From Pratylenchus scribneri (taxonomy: Eukaryota; Nematoda; Chromadorea; Rhabditida; Pratylenchidae), in assembly GCA_030063045.1 (NCBI GenBank), contig JAQSEB010000100.1, positions 372,001 through 436,000 of the forward strand: 64,000 bases of DNA, written 5' to 3'. Shown here in pieces: positions 35,901 to 44,309 of the stretch. The notes under the pieces were generated by a model. The model had not been told where the DNA came from. It did not search any database and was given only the letters and a program-made list of their open reading frames with translations. Numbering within the stretch: the stretch's first letter is position 1; each line of letters starts with the position of its first letter. A program made the translations under genes and the position numbers.

Positions 35901-37588
35901 AACCAAAATTCAAATGTGGCATTTTTTAGAAAATTCGTTCCGATTAAATTGTTAATAACTTTTTGATATCAATTTAAAACCTATTAAATTTTATAAAAAA
36001 TAATAGAGCTCATTAAATTGCTTGGATTGGTATATTTTTGGCATAGTTTGTTCAAAAATAAAATGGTTTTAAACCAAAATTCAAATGTGGCACTTTTTAG
36101 AAAATTCGTTCGGATTAAATTGTTAATAACTTTTTGATATCAATTTTAAACCTATTAAATTTTATAAAAAATAATAGAGCTCATCAAACTGCTTCGATTG
36201 GTATATTTTTTGGCAGAGTTTGTTCAAAAATAAATGGTTTTAAACCAAAATACCAAATTGGCACTTTTTAGAATATTCATTTCAATTAAATTGTTTATTA
36301 CTTTTTAGTATCGGTTTAAAACCAATTAAATTTTATAAAAAATTATAGAGCTAATCAAGACGGTTCGATTGATATAATTTTTGCCAAGTTTAACCCAAAT
36401 TAAATAAGTTTTAAACCAAAATATAAATGTGGCACTTTATAAAATATTCCTTTCAATTAAATTGTTTATTACTTTTTGGTATTGGTTTTTAAAACCATTT
36501 AAATTTTATAAAAAAATAATAGAGCTCAGCAAACTGCTTCGAATGATATATTTTTTGCCCTAATTTTATTCAAAATTAAAAGGTTTTAAACCAAAATTCA
36601 AAATTGGCACTTTTTAGAATAATCGTTTTAATTAAATTATTTATTACTTTTGGATATTGATTTAAAACCATTTAAATTTTATAAAAAATAAATAGAGCTC
36701 ATCAAACTGCTTAGATTGGTATAATTTTTTCCATGGTTTAATCAAAATTAAAAGGTTTTAAGACAAAATACAAACATTACATTTTAAATGATAAATGCAC
36801 TTAATATTTTTAAGCATAATTCATTAAATTTTGAAGTAATCCAATTAATGTTTGTATCATTTTAAAGCCATCATTTTGCTCTTTTATTTGATTCCAAAAT
36901 AAACAAAATCATCGCAATCTTTAATGAGTTATAATCGTTTGAAACCATGCTTAGCATATCCCTAGAGGAGTATATTTAACGAGTTTAACTTTTGATGGAC
37001 CGAACCGATTTTGAAAATTTTAATAAAAATTAAAAGAACAGTCTATGAACAAACTGAAAATATAAAAATTATTTTTATTTGATGCGAAATTAACTCAAAA
37101 AATTGTGAAAAAATTCATCCATCCGTGGTAAATCAATATTTTTGAGTACAATTCCAACAAATTTTAAACCTAAATAAATAAATTTTATATCTTTTTAATG
37201 CCATCATATAGCTCTTTAATTTGATATAAAAAATAAAAAAATAGGCTTAAAGCTTAATGATTTATACTAGCTTAAATAAGTTCATAAAATCCCGCATATT
37301 TCAGCATTGACCATCCAGAATCCGTTATTGATGAATGGGAAAAGGCAAAAACAACAAAATGGACTGAAATCACCAATTCCAGTAACGACAGTTGAATATT
37401 TGAATACTTCACCGAATCAGGACTACAAATGCGCAAATGGAAGGGGCAATGTAGATTTTGGCCGAGAATATGTGAACACCACGGAAACAAATGGAAATGT
37501 TCCCCAACTTTTAATGATGCAGAAAACAAAAATGAATCCAACACAAAAATCACCTCCTCCAGTGCCACCCAAACCCAAAATGAAGTAA
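23956..37588 (+). CDS. ACK-family non-receptor tyrosine kinase (SAM, kinase, SH3, CRIB)
   Basis: Eleven exons: 23956-24041, 24096-24508, 24560-24606, 25545-25883, 25936-26160, 27310-27557, 27604-27964, 29265-29517, 32090-32627, 33599-34065, 37305-37588; all phases agree, about 1086 aa, close to human ACK1/TNK2. The order is that of ACK proteins: an N-terminal SAM-like domain (DLSGIGMSRPEQKRL); a kinase with GSGEFGCVYQ, VAVKRI (Lys near 186), HRDLAARN, SDFG, IAWCAPE and DVWAFGVTLWEMFTFGQ; an SH3 domain (VYPGFWLGAVKGDKIGIF); a CRIB-like motif ISQPQGDLRHTCHLG for Cdc42 binding; and a long acidic, proline-rich tail with PPPILPPKPPRF and a terminal PPPVPPKPK. C. elegans homologues are ARK-1, an EGFR-signalling inhibitor, and SID-3, needed for dsRNA import; I cannot choose between them. 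Six introns are packed with repeats, and the last exon has a second copy at 41479. Confidence 0.92.
24671..25530. repeat. A element copy 6, inverted, 13 core units, in ACK intron 3
   Basis: Reverse orientation, 13 units between about 24795 and 25380, both flanks present (AAATATACCCAAAATTGGAT on the left, GATGCGTCTTGATGAGATCT on the right). Some units carry CGGGTTAAACTC in place of CGGTTTAAACCC. Confidence 0.9.
26200..27270. mobile_element. Three tandem K foldback MITEs in ACK intron 5
   Basis: Three K-type palindromes lie side by side (about 26210-26555, 26570-26905, 26935-27268). Each has ATTAAAGAGCAGAC-like and TTTTATTT-AAATTGGTT-like left arms, and right arms ending CGTTTGCGACAAGTTGATCC or similar. 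They make up nearly the whole 1.15-kb intron. Confidence 0.75.
28005..29235. repeat. 24-bp TTTTCCGGAAAGA array with higher-order structure, ACK intron 7
   Basis: About 50 units of 24 bp. Blocks of about 13 units ending TTTTATTCAAG (28040-28320 and 28500-28815) alternate with blocks of TTTTAATTAAG and TTTTAATTCCA units that include one shortened unit, TTTTCGAAAAG. The order repeats, giving a higher-order period of about 480 bp. The period is a multiple of three, so open frames appear on the minus strand. Confidence 0.92.
29975..31885. repeat. 27/33-bp TTTCCGGAAAG array, ACK intron 8
   Basis: About 65 units of TTTCCGGAAAGTTTTAATTC plus TGATTTC; many units carry a 6-bp TGAATC or TGATTC insertion, making 33 bp. 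Rare variants (CATTCCGTAAAG, TTATTTCCGG) recur in register. Both periods are multiples of three, which keeps a 686-codon minus-strand frame open. Confidence 0.92.
32668..32975. repeat. A element copy 7, inverted, one core unit, ACK intron 9
   Basis: Single-unit A element in reverse orientation, with both flanks (ATATACCCAAAATTTGATAG and CAAATGATGCGTCTTGAGGC). Confidence 0.85.
33022..33555. mobile_element. hAT-like MITE, 534 bp, ACK intron 9
   Basis: Ends TAGAGATCGGC and GCCGATCTCTA are perfect inverted repeats. Flanks GCCATAAA (33014-33021) and GCCATAAC (33556-33563) match at seven of eight bases, as for an 8-bp hAT duplication. The interior is rich in GAGATCTCGC-type motifs on both strands. 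Its right end lies about 43 bp before an ACK exon. Confidence 0.75.
34165..36790. repeat. Approximately 170-bp satellite array, ACK intron 10
   Basis: About 15 diverged units. Each contains AATAGAGCTCATCAAACTGC, GGTTTTAAACCAAAATACAA, TGGCACTTTTTAGAATATTC and TTTAAAACC-AATTAAATTTTATAA. Four units from about 35320 to 35900 are nearly identical, suggesting recent amplification. A second block lies at 39410-40960. Confidence 0.85.
36800..37280. mobile_element. K foldback MITE sequences before the ACK last exon
   Basis: Two K-type segments (about 36825-36960 and 36978-37275) with ATCGCAATCTTTAATGAGTT, TGATGGACCGAACCGA and TAGCTCTTTAATTTGATA. The same arrangement precedes the second exon copy at 40970-41430. 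Confidence 0.65.
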
Positions 37589-37914
37589 ATTTGAAAATTT
37601 TTTCATAAATTATAAAATAATAATTTTTGCCCCAAGGATTTTGGCCACCAATTTGCAGCAGCAGGGAATCAACAATTAAATACATTTTCGGGCCTTTTCT
37701 AATCATTGGAAATTTTGCCAGTCAACGCATTCAATATTCATTTATACTTTTACACTTTGAGTCATACATTTCATTTTTTTTGTTCATATTTTACATATTT
37801 TTTATTTCGGCTTTATTTCAAATATGTATATAAAATCAGGAAAAATGCCAATTTGTCACATAAACATTTTTTTATAGTAGGTATTTAAATTGCCAAAAAA
37901 AGAGTTAATTAATG

Positions 37915-38455
37915 ATGCCAGAGTAATTATAATGGTTTAAGGAAGGGTTTTTCCTAAATTCACAAACCAAATATATAGAGCTGGTCAATGGTATATAATT
38001 TGTTATGTTTGGTCAACAATTAAAGGGTATTAACGGTTTAAACCCATTTTGGTTTGGTCAACAATTAAAGGGTATTAAACGGTTTAAACCCATTTTGGTT
38101 TGGTCAACAATTAAAGGGTATTAAACGGTTTAAACCCATTTTGGTTTGGTCAACAATTAAAGGGTATTAAACGGTTTAAACCCATTTTGGTTTGGTCAAC
38201 AATTAAAGGGTATTAAACGGTTTAAACCCATTTTGGTTTGTTCAACAATTAAAGGGTATTAAACGGTTTAAACCCATTTTTGTTTGGTCAACAATTAAAG
38301 GGTATTAAACGGTTTAAACCCATTTTGATTTAATGGTTCACAGAATTGGTTAAGCCCTCAGCAAAAATATAATCAAATGATGCAACTTGATGAGATTTCG
38401 ATTTAATAAAGGTTCATGGGTCTGGAATCGATCTATTACAATCTTTTCAGTGTTA
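37915..38455. repeat. A element copy 8, inverted, 7 core units
   Basis: Reverse orientation, just 3' of the ACK last exon; seven units from about 38020. The left flank is shortened. Its counterpart in the duplicated block (42030) has five units. Confidence 0.88.
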
Positions 38456-38472
38456 AACATTTCACATTTTTT

Positions 38473-39358
38473 TTATTTCTGCACTGATGAATTCGAATTG
38501 CCAATTTCCGCTATGAATCGTTGGAACATCCAAATGGAATAAAAATTGGCCACAATGGCCAAAGCAGATGGTGGAGTAATGAGAATTGAAGGAGGAGATT
38601 GATTCGCCATCATTGAAATTTGAGGTGGTCGAAAATCAATTCGACCTATGGCTTGATTTTCCTCTAAAAAAAGAGAATTTTGTGCCATTGAATTTAGGCA
38701 TCTTTACCTAGAGATGTGGTGCTTGGCACCGTATCTTTCTTGTTTTGCACATTTTTAATTATTTTGTCATTACTGTTTCGCCTCGGTCCTCGCTCCTTTT
38801 AAACTACTGCAAAATAGAAAATTTAAATTGAAACCACGGCCTATTCTTTCCTTTTGGCCATATCTCAACAGGGAAACAATCAATTTGAAAAAGCGATATG
38901 CCATTTTAAAGCTTTAAAGTCCTCGAAAAAATAATTTTTAAAAATTTAAAGCAATTTGTGAAACAAGTGGCTTTATACTTGAAATATTGGGATTACTATA
39001 TTTAGAGACATGCAACATTTTTTATTGGATTTTAGAAAATTTTAAAACCACTATATAGTGGAAAATTTATAGAGCTGAAAATTGATTTTCCTTGTTGAGA
39101 TATGACCAAAGAATAGGTAAAGAATTCATCTACCGGAAATATTGTAATTTTATTTGTTTAAAATTTTGTTTAAAAAAATAATGGAAATTTTTTTTGAATT
39201 TTTTATCCTATCAAAAACTGAGCTATGCTTAACCAATCTAAATTTAAGCCCTCATATATTACATTCCCTGCGCATCCCCTCCAAAATGCATCGTTCCATT
39301 CGACAAGATTGGCACCAATTTCGACGGCTCCTGTCCACCGGGCAATCACCCAATCCAG
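38473..39358 (-). pseudogene. Truncated nuclear-receptor paralogue (zinc finger 2, linker, C-terminus)
   Basis: Partial copy of the receptor gene at 42494-44309. Exon equivalents: 39358-39263 (second zinc finger, [16 protein letters not shown] then [10 protein letters not shown]), 38806-38708 (linker) and 38663-38473 (C-terminus ending IGNSNSSVQK, stop). The first zinc finger and the small second DNA-binding exon are absent: similarity to the intact copy ends near 39392, where satellite sequence begins. The linker exon has TAA at 38801-38799 where the intact copy has CAA, interrupting VQKERGPR. Splice sites are otherwise kept. The C-terminal exon differs from its twin mainly by synonymous or conservative changes (I/L, S/T, V/L), so it was probably under selection before it broke. 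Use of a downstream start is possible but unsupported. Confidence 0.8.
38846..39118. mobile_element. J foldback MITE inside the receptor pseudogene
   Basis: The left arm TTTTGGCCATATCTCAACAG and the inverted right arm CTTGTTGAGATATGACCAAA lie between the linker exon and zinc finger 2. At the same place in the intact copy only the two ends remain (42884-42950). Confidence 0.8.
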
Positions 39359-39404
39359 CTGTGTGTGATTAAAAATGTGAAAATGATAATGGAAGCATTG
39401 GAAA

Positions 39405-40960
39405 TCTAATTGAAGCGCTTCGAATGATATATTTTTTGAATATAGTTTAATCCAAAACAAAAAAGTTTTGAACCAAGATAAAAATGACATATTTTAGAAT
39501 ATTTGTTTTAATTAAATTGTTAATTACATTTTTTGTATCGCTTAAAATTAAACAATTTTTATAATTAAAAATAGAGCCAATAGAGGCGGTTCGAATGTTT
39601 TATTTTTTCTATGGTTTCGCAAAAATAAAAAAGTTTTGAACCAAAATATAAAAATGACATTTTTTAATTATACCAAAAATTATATCACTCGACCCATCTT
39701 GATTAGCTCTATTATTTTTTATAAAATTTAATAGGTTTTAAACCATTAACAAAAAGTAATTAACAATTTAATTAAAATGAATATTCTAAAAAGTGCCACA
39801 TTTGTATTTTGGTTTAAAACCGTTTTATTTTTCTACAAACTTTGGAAAAAAATATACCAATCGAAGCAGTTTGATTAGTTCTATTATTTTTTATAAAATT
39901 TAAATGGTTTTAAACCATTACCAAAAAGTAGTAAATAATATAATTAAATTGTTAATTACTTTTTGGTAATGGTTTAAAACCATTTAAATTCTATAATAAA
40001 TAATAAAGCTCATCAAACTGCTTAAATTTGTATGATTTTTGGCATAATTTAATCCTAAATGAAAAGGTTTTAAACTAAAATACAAAATTGGCACTTTTAA
40101 GAATATTCTTTTCAATTAAATTGTTTATTACTTTTTTGTACCGGTTTAAAATCAATTAAATTTTATAAAAAATAATAAAGCTCATCAAACTGCTTAGATT
40201 GGTATAATTTTATTTCATGGTTTAATCAAAAATGAAAGGTTTTAAACCAAAATACAAAAATGGCCTCTTTTAAAATATTCATTTCAATTAAATTGTTAAT
40301 TACTTTTTGATATCCGTTTAAAACCAAATAATTTCTGTAAAATTAAATAGAACACATCAAGGCGCTTCGAATGATATATTTTTTAGCCTAATTTAATCCA
40401 AAATGAAAAGGTTTTAAACCAAAATACAAAATGTGGACTTTTTAGAATAATCGTTTCAATTAAATTGCTAAATACTTTTTGATATTATTTTTAAACTAAA
40501 TAATTTTTATAAAAAATAATAGAGCTCATCAAATTGCTTTGATTGGTATAATTTTTTTATGGTTTAATCAAAAATAAAACGGTTTTAAACCAAAATACAA
40601 ATGTGGCACTTTCTAAAATATTCATTTCGATTAAATTGTTTATTACTTTTTAGTAACAGTTTAAAATCAATTAAATTTTATAAAATATAATAGAGCTCAT
40701 CAAACTGCTTCGATTTGAATATTTTTTTCCATGGTTTAATCAAAAATGAAAAGGTTTTAAACCAAAATACAAATGTCGCACTTTTTAGAATAATCATTTC
40801 AATTAAATTGCTAATTACTTATTGGTATCGGTTTAAAACCATTTAAATTTTATAAAATAAAATAGAGCTCATCAAACTGCTTCGATTGGTATAATTTTTT
40901 CCATGGTTTAATCAAAAATGAAAAGGTTTTAAACCAAAATACAAACATTACATTTTAAAT
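39405..40960. repeat. Second block of the 170-bp satellite, containing an inverted segment
   Basis: Same units as 34165-36790. From about 39665 to 39930 the units run in the opposite orientation (reading ATTTTATAAAATTT... then AGTGCCACATTTGTATTTTG), producing a near-palindrome centred close to 39935 (CAAAAAGTAG facing CTTTTTGGTA). Forward units resume until 40960. Confidence 0.8.
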
Positions 40961-40969
40961 GATAAATGC

Positions 40970-41430
40970 ACTTAATATTTTTGAGCATAATTCAATAAAT
41001 TTTGAATTAATAAAATTAATTTTTATATCATTTTAAAGCCATCATTTTTCTCTTTAATTTGATTCAAAAATTAACAAAATCATCGCCATCTTTAATGAGT
41101 TATAATCGTTTGAAATCATGCTTATTAGCATACCCTAGAGGAGTATATTTAGAACGAATTTAACTTTTGATGGACTGAACCAATTTTGTAAATTTTAATT
41201 ACAGATTAAAGAAAGACTATTAACTAACTGAAAATATAAAAATTATTTTTATTTGATGCGAAATTAACTCAAAAAATTGTGAAAAATTCATCCATCCATG
41301 GTAAATGACATCAATATTTTTGAGTATTCCAAAAATTTTAAATCTAACTAAATAAATTTTATATCATTTTAAAGCCATCATATAGCTCTTTAATTTGATA
41401 CAAAAATTAATAAAATCGGCTTAAACCTTA
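40970..41430. mobile_element. K foldback MITE sequences (duplicate of 36800-37280)
   Basis: Same arrangement as before the first ACK last exon, with small indels; part of the segmental duplication. Confidence 0.65.
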
Positions 41431-41478
41431 AAGATTTATGCTAGCTTAAATAAGTTCATAAAATCCCGCATTTTTCAG

Positions 41479-41762
41479 CATTGACCATCCAAAATCCATT
41501 GTTGATGAATGGAAAAAGGCAAAAACAACAAAATGGACTGAAATCACCAATTCCAGTAACGACAGTTGAATATTTGAATACTTCACCGAATCAGGACTAC
41601 AAATGCGCAAATGGAAGGGGCAATGTAGATTTTGGCCGAGAATATGTGAACACCACGGAAACAAATGGAAATGTTCCCCAACTTTTAATGATGCAGAAAA
41701 CAAAAATGAATCCAACACAAAAATCACCTCCTCCAGTGCCACCCAAACCCAAAATGAAGTAA
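41479..41762 (+). pseudogene. Second copy of the ACK kinase terminal exon
   Basis: Duplicate of 37305-37588 with its own acceptor (TTTTTCAG) and stop. The encoded 93 residues after the splice codon are identical to the first copy, ending PPPVPPKPKMK. Four nucleotide differences, all synonymous, fall in the first 15 or so codons; I see none in the remaining exon. It could serve as an alternative last exon reached by skipping the first copy, or be a passive duplicate. No other ACK exon lies between the copies. The feature type is a compromise, because the exon itself is intact. Confidence 0.75.
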
Positions 41763-42029
41763 ATTTGAAAATTTTTTCATAAATTATAAAATAATAATTT
41801 TTGCCCCAAGGATTTTGGCCACCAATTTGCAGCAGCAGGGAATCAACAATTAAATACATTTTCGGGCCTTTTCTAATCACTGGAAATTTTGCCAGTCAAC
41901 TCATCAACATTCTTTTTTACACATTTACACTTTGAGTCAAACATTTCATTTTATTTGTTTCCTTATTTTTATTTCGGCTTTATTCAAATTTGTATATAAA
42001 ATATCAGAAAAAAATGCCAATTTAAAATT

Positions 42030-42470
42030 CACAAAGCAACCCAAAATTGGATAGAGCTGGTCAAGACGCATTGAATGGTATATAATTTGTTATAGTTTAG
42101 TCAACAATTAAAGGGTATTAAACGGTTTAAACCCATTTTGGTTTGGTCAACAATTAAAGGGTATTAAACGGTTTAAACCCATTTTGGTTTGGTCAACAAT
42201 TAAAGGGTATTAAACGGTTTAAACCCATTTTGGTTTGGTCAACAATTAAAGGGTATTAAACGGTTTAAACCCATTTTGGTTTGGTCAACAATTAAAGGGT
42301 ATTAAACGGTTTAAACCCATTTTGGTTTAATGGTTCAAAACTAAGTTAGAATTGGTTAAACCCAAAGCCAAAACATTAAAAAATGTTGCGTCTTGGAGAC
42401 TACCAATTGGATATAAGGTTGTATTTGTATATCTGGAATTGATCTATTATATGTTTTCGGCATTAAAATT
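42030..42470. repeat. A element copy 9, inverted, 5 core units
   Basis: Same position relative to the duplicated exon as copy 8, with five instead of seven core units. Confidence 0.88.
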
Positions 42471-42493
42471 AAACATTTCACATTTTCCGATCA

Positions 42494-44309
42494 TTAATTT
42501 TTCTGTAATGTTGAATTGGAATTGCCTATTTCTGCTAGGAAACGTTGGAACATCCAAATGGAATAAAAATTGGCAACAATGGCCAATGTTGTTGGCGGAG
42601 GTGGTGGAGAAATGAGAATTGAAGGAGGTGATTGATTCGTCATTCTTGGAATTTGAGATGGTCGCCAATCAACGGACATGGTGGCTGCATTTTCTCCTAA
42701 AAAGGCAATTTCGAGTAATTTTGTGCAAGTGAATTGAGGCGGCATCATTACCTGTAGATGTGGTATTTGGCACTTTATCCTTCTCCTTTTGCTCATTTTT
42801 TATTATTTTACCGCTGCTGTTCCGCCTTGGTCCTCGCTCCTTTTGAACTACTAGAAATAGGGTATTAAGTTCTCGTGCCATTCTTTTGGCCATATCAACT
42901 GTCTTCACAGATTGGTTGCTCCTTTGTTGTGCTATGGCCAAAAGAATGACTCAGAAATTAAATCAAGGATACCCATTTTTGCCTTATTGAAAATATTATA
43001 AATTTAAAAATTTTTAAAATCATTTATTGTCAAAAAATAATGAATCATGTTTTTTGAATTTTTATGCTACTTTTTAAATTGGGTTGGACTTAACCAAACC
43101 AATTTGAGCCCTCATTTATTACATTCCCTGCGCATTCCCTCCAAAATGCATCGTTCCATTCGACAAGATTGGCACCAATTTCGACGGCTCCTGTCCACCG
43201 GGCAATCACCCAATCCAGCTGTGTGTGATTAAAAATGTGAAAATGATAATGGAATTAAACTCACAAACACATTGATAGATGGCATTCCGACGGACACTAA
43301 AATTAATTAATTTTAATTTTAAGGAGAAAAGAACAACCCAACTTGTCTCCGTTTAAAATAATTTAACAAGAACTGAACTAATTTTGATGATTTTATTTTA
43401 GAATTAAAGAGCAGACTTTTTGCTATCAAATTATTAAATTTTATTTATAAATTGGTTCAGAAATCATGAAATTATGAATCAAAAAAAAACATTTAAAATT
43501 TAATCCACAGGAAAGTTCATCGAAAAAACATTTTTCTTAGTTATCGAAAACACATTTTAAAACACATTTTTCTTAGTTAATCGAAAACACATTTTAAAAC
43601 ACATTTTTCTTAGTTAACCGAAAACACATTTTTCTTAGTTAATCGAAAACACATTTTTCTTAGTTAATCGAAAACACATTTTTCTTAGTTAATCGAAAAC
43701 ACATTTTTCTTAGTTAATCGAAAACACATTTTTCTTAGTTAATCGAAAACACATTTTTCTTAGTTAATCGAAAACACATTTTTCTTAGTTAATCGAAAAC
43801 ACATTTTTCTTAGTTAATCGAAAACACATTTTTCTTAGTTAATCGAAAACACATTTTACTTAGCTAATCGAAAACACATTTTAAACTTTTTTTAGTTTTT
43901 GGGAATATTCCCGTTAATCTGAATAAATCTAAATTAAATTAATATCATTTAATAACTAACAGTCTACTATTTAATTTGACAATACATAAAATCAACATAA
44001 TTGGTTCATTCCTTGAAGAGTTATTTTAATAGGCGTCAATTTGGGTTTCTTCATAAAAATGGGTCAAATTCAATTTAGAAATGAGATTTTATAAAATTTC
44101 ATGCCTTCTTTTGAAGAAGCAACTGCATCCGTCGCAAACCCAGCAGCCATAATGTCGACCAAAAGTTTTGTCACCACAAATTCGGCATGGAAGCGGCGAG
44201 GGATTGGAACGACCTGTGTGGATTAAATGACAAAAAAATAATAGAAAAACAAAAACTAACCCATGAATTCTGGAGGATTTTGAGATGTGAATAAGGCAAT
44301 GATACACAT
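42494..44309 (-). CDS. NR2E-like nuclear hormone receptor, DNA-binding domain without ligand-binding domain
   Basis: Six exons: 44309-44261, 44213-44105, 43296-43265, 43218-43123, 42850-42752, 42696-42494; phases consistent, 195 aa from the proposed start. Zinc finger 1 is [18 protein letters not shown] then [10 protein letters not shown]; the connecting exon gives VRRNAIYQC; zinc finger 2 is [16 protein letters not shown] then RMERC; the linker VQKERGPRR is typical of the NR2E (tailless/PNR/FAX-1) class. P-box CDGCS is also compatible. Intron 2 would start with GC (donor AG|GCATGA at 44104): this is the only reading that rebuilds KRSVRRN, and without it the frame stops after KRRHEIL. The C-terminal 100 residues are short, proline-rich and end [11 protein letters not shown], with no room for a ligand-binding domain. 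The start codon is the least certain point. Lies tail to tail with the ACK gene. Confidence 0.82.
43335..44045. repeat. K foldback MITE with a nested 25-bp array, in the receptor's GC-AG intron
   Basis: K arms (43335-43490 and 43900-44045) surround about 14 units of a 25-bp repeat, ACACATTTTTCTTAGTTAAT plus CGAAA, at 43520-43880. The minisatellite therefore arose within, or was inserted into, a MITE. All of this lies in the 808-bp receptor intron. Confidence 0.85.

Noticed and set aside
37272..37706. 144-aa antisense frame, repeated at 41446-41880
   Set aside because: Antisense shadow of the duplicated ACK terminal exon; the sense frame carries the synonymous-only differences.
38490..38535. 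Plus-strand exon ending RWNIQME in both duplicates
   Set aside because: No AG acceptor precedes it in either copy, while the minus-strand frame has consistent splice sites and conservative changes.
39154..39372. Plus-strand exon ending NPAVCD as an alternative ACK C-terminus
   Set aside because: The minus strand encodes the second zinc finger of a nuclear receptor with proper splice sites, which explains the conservation.
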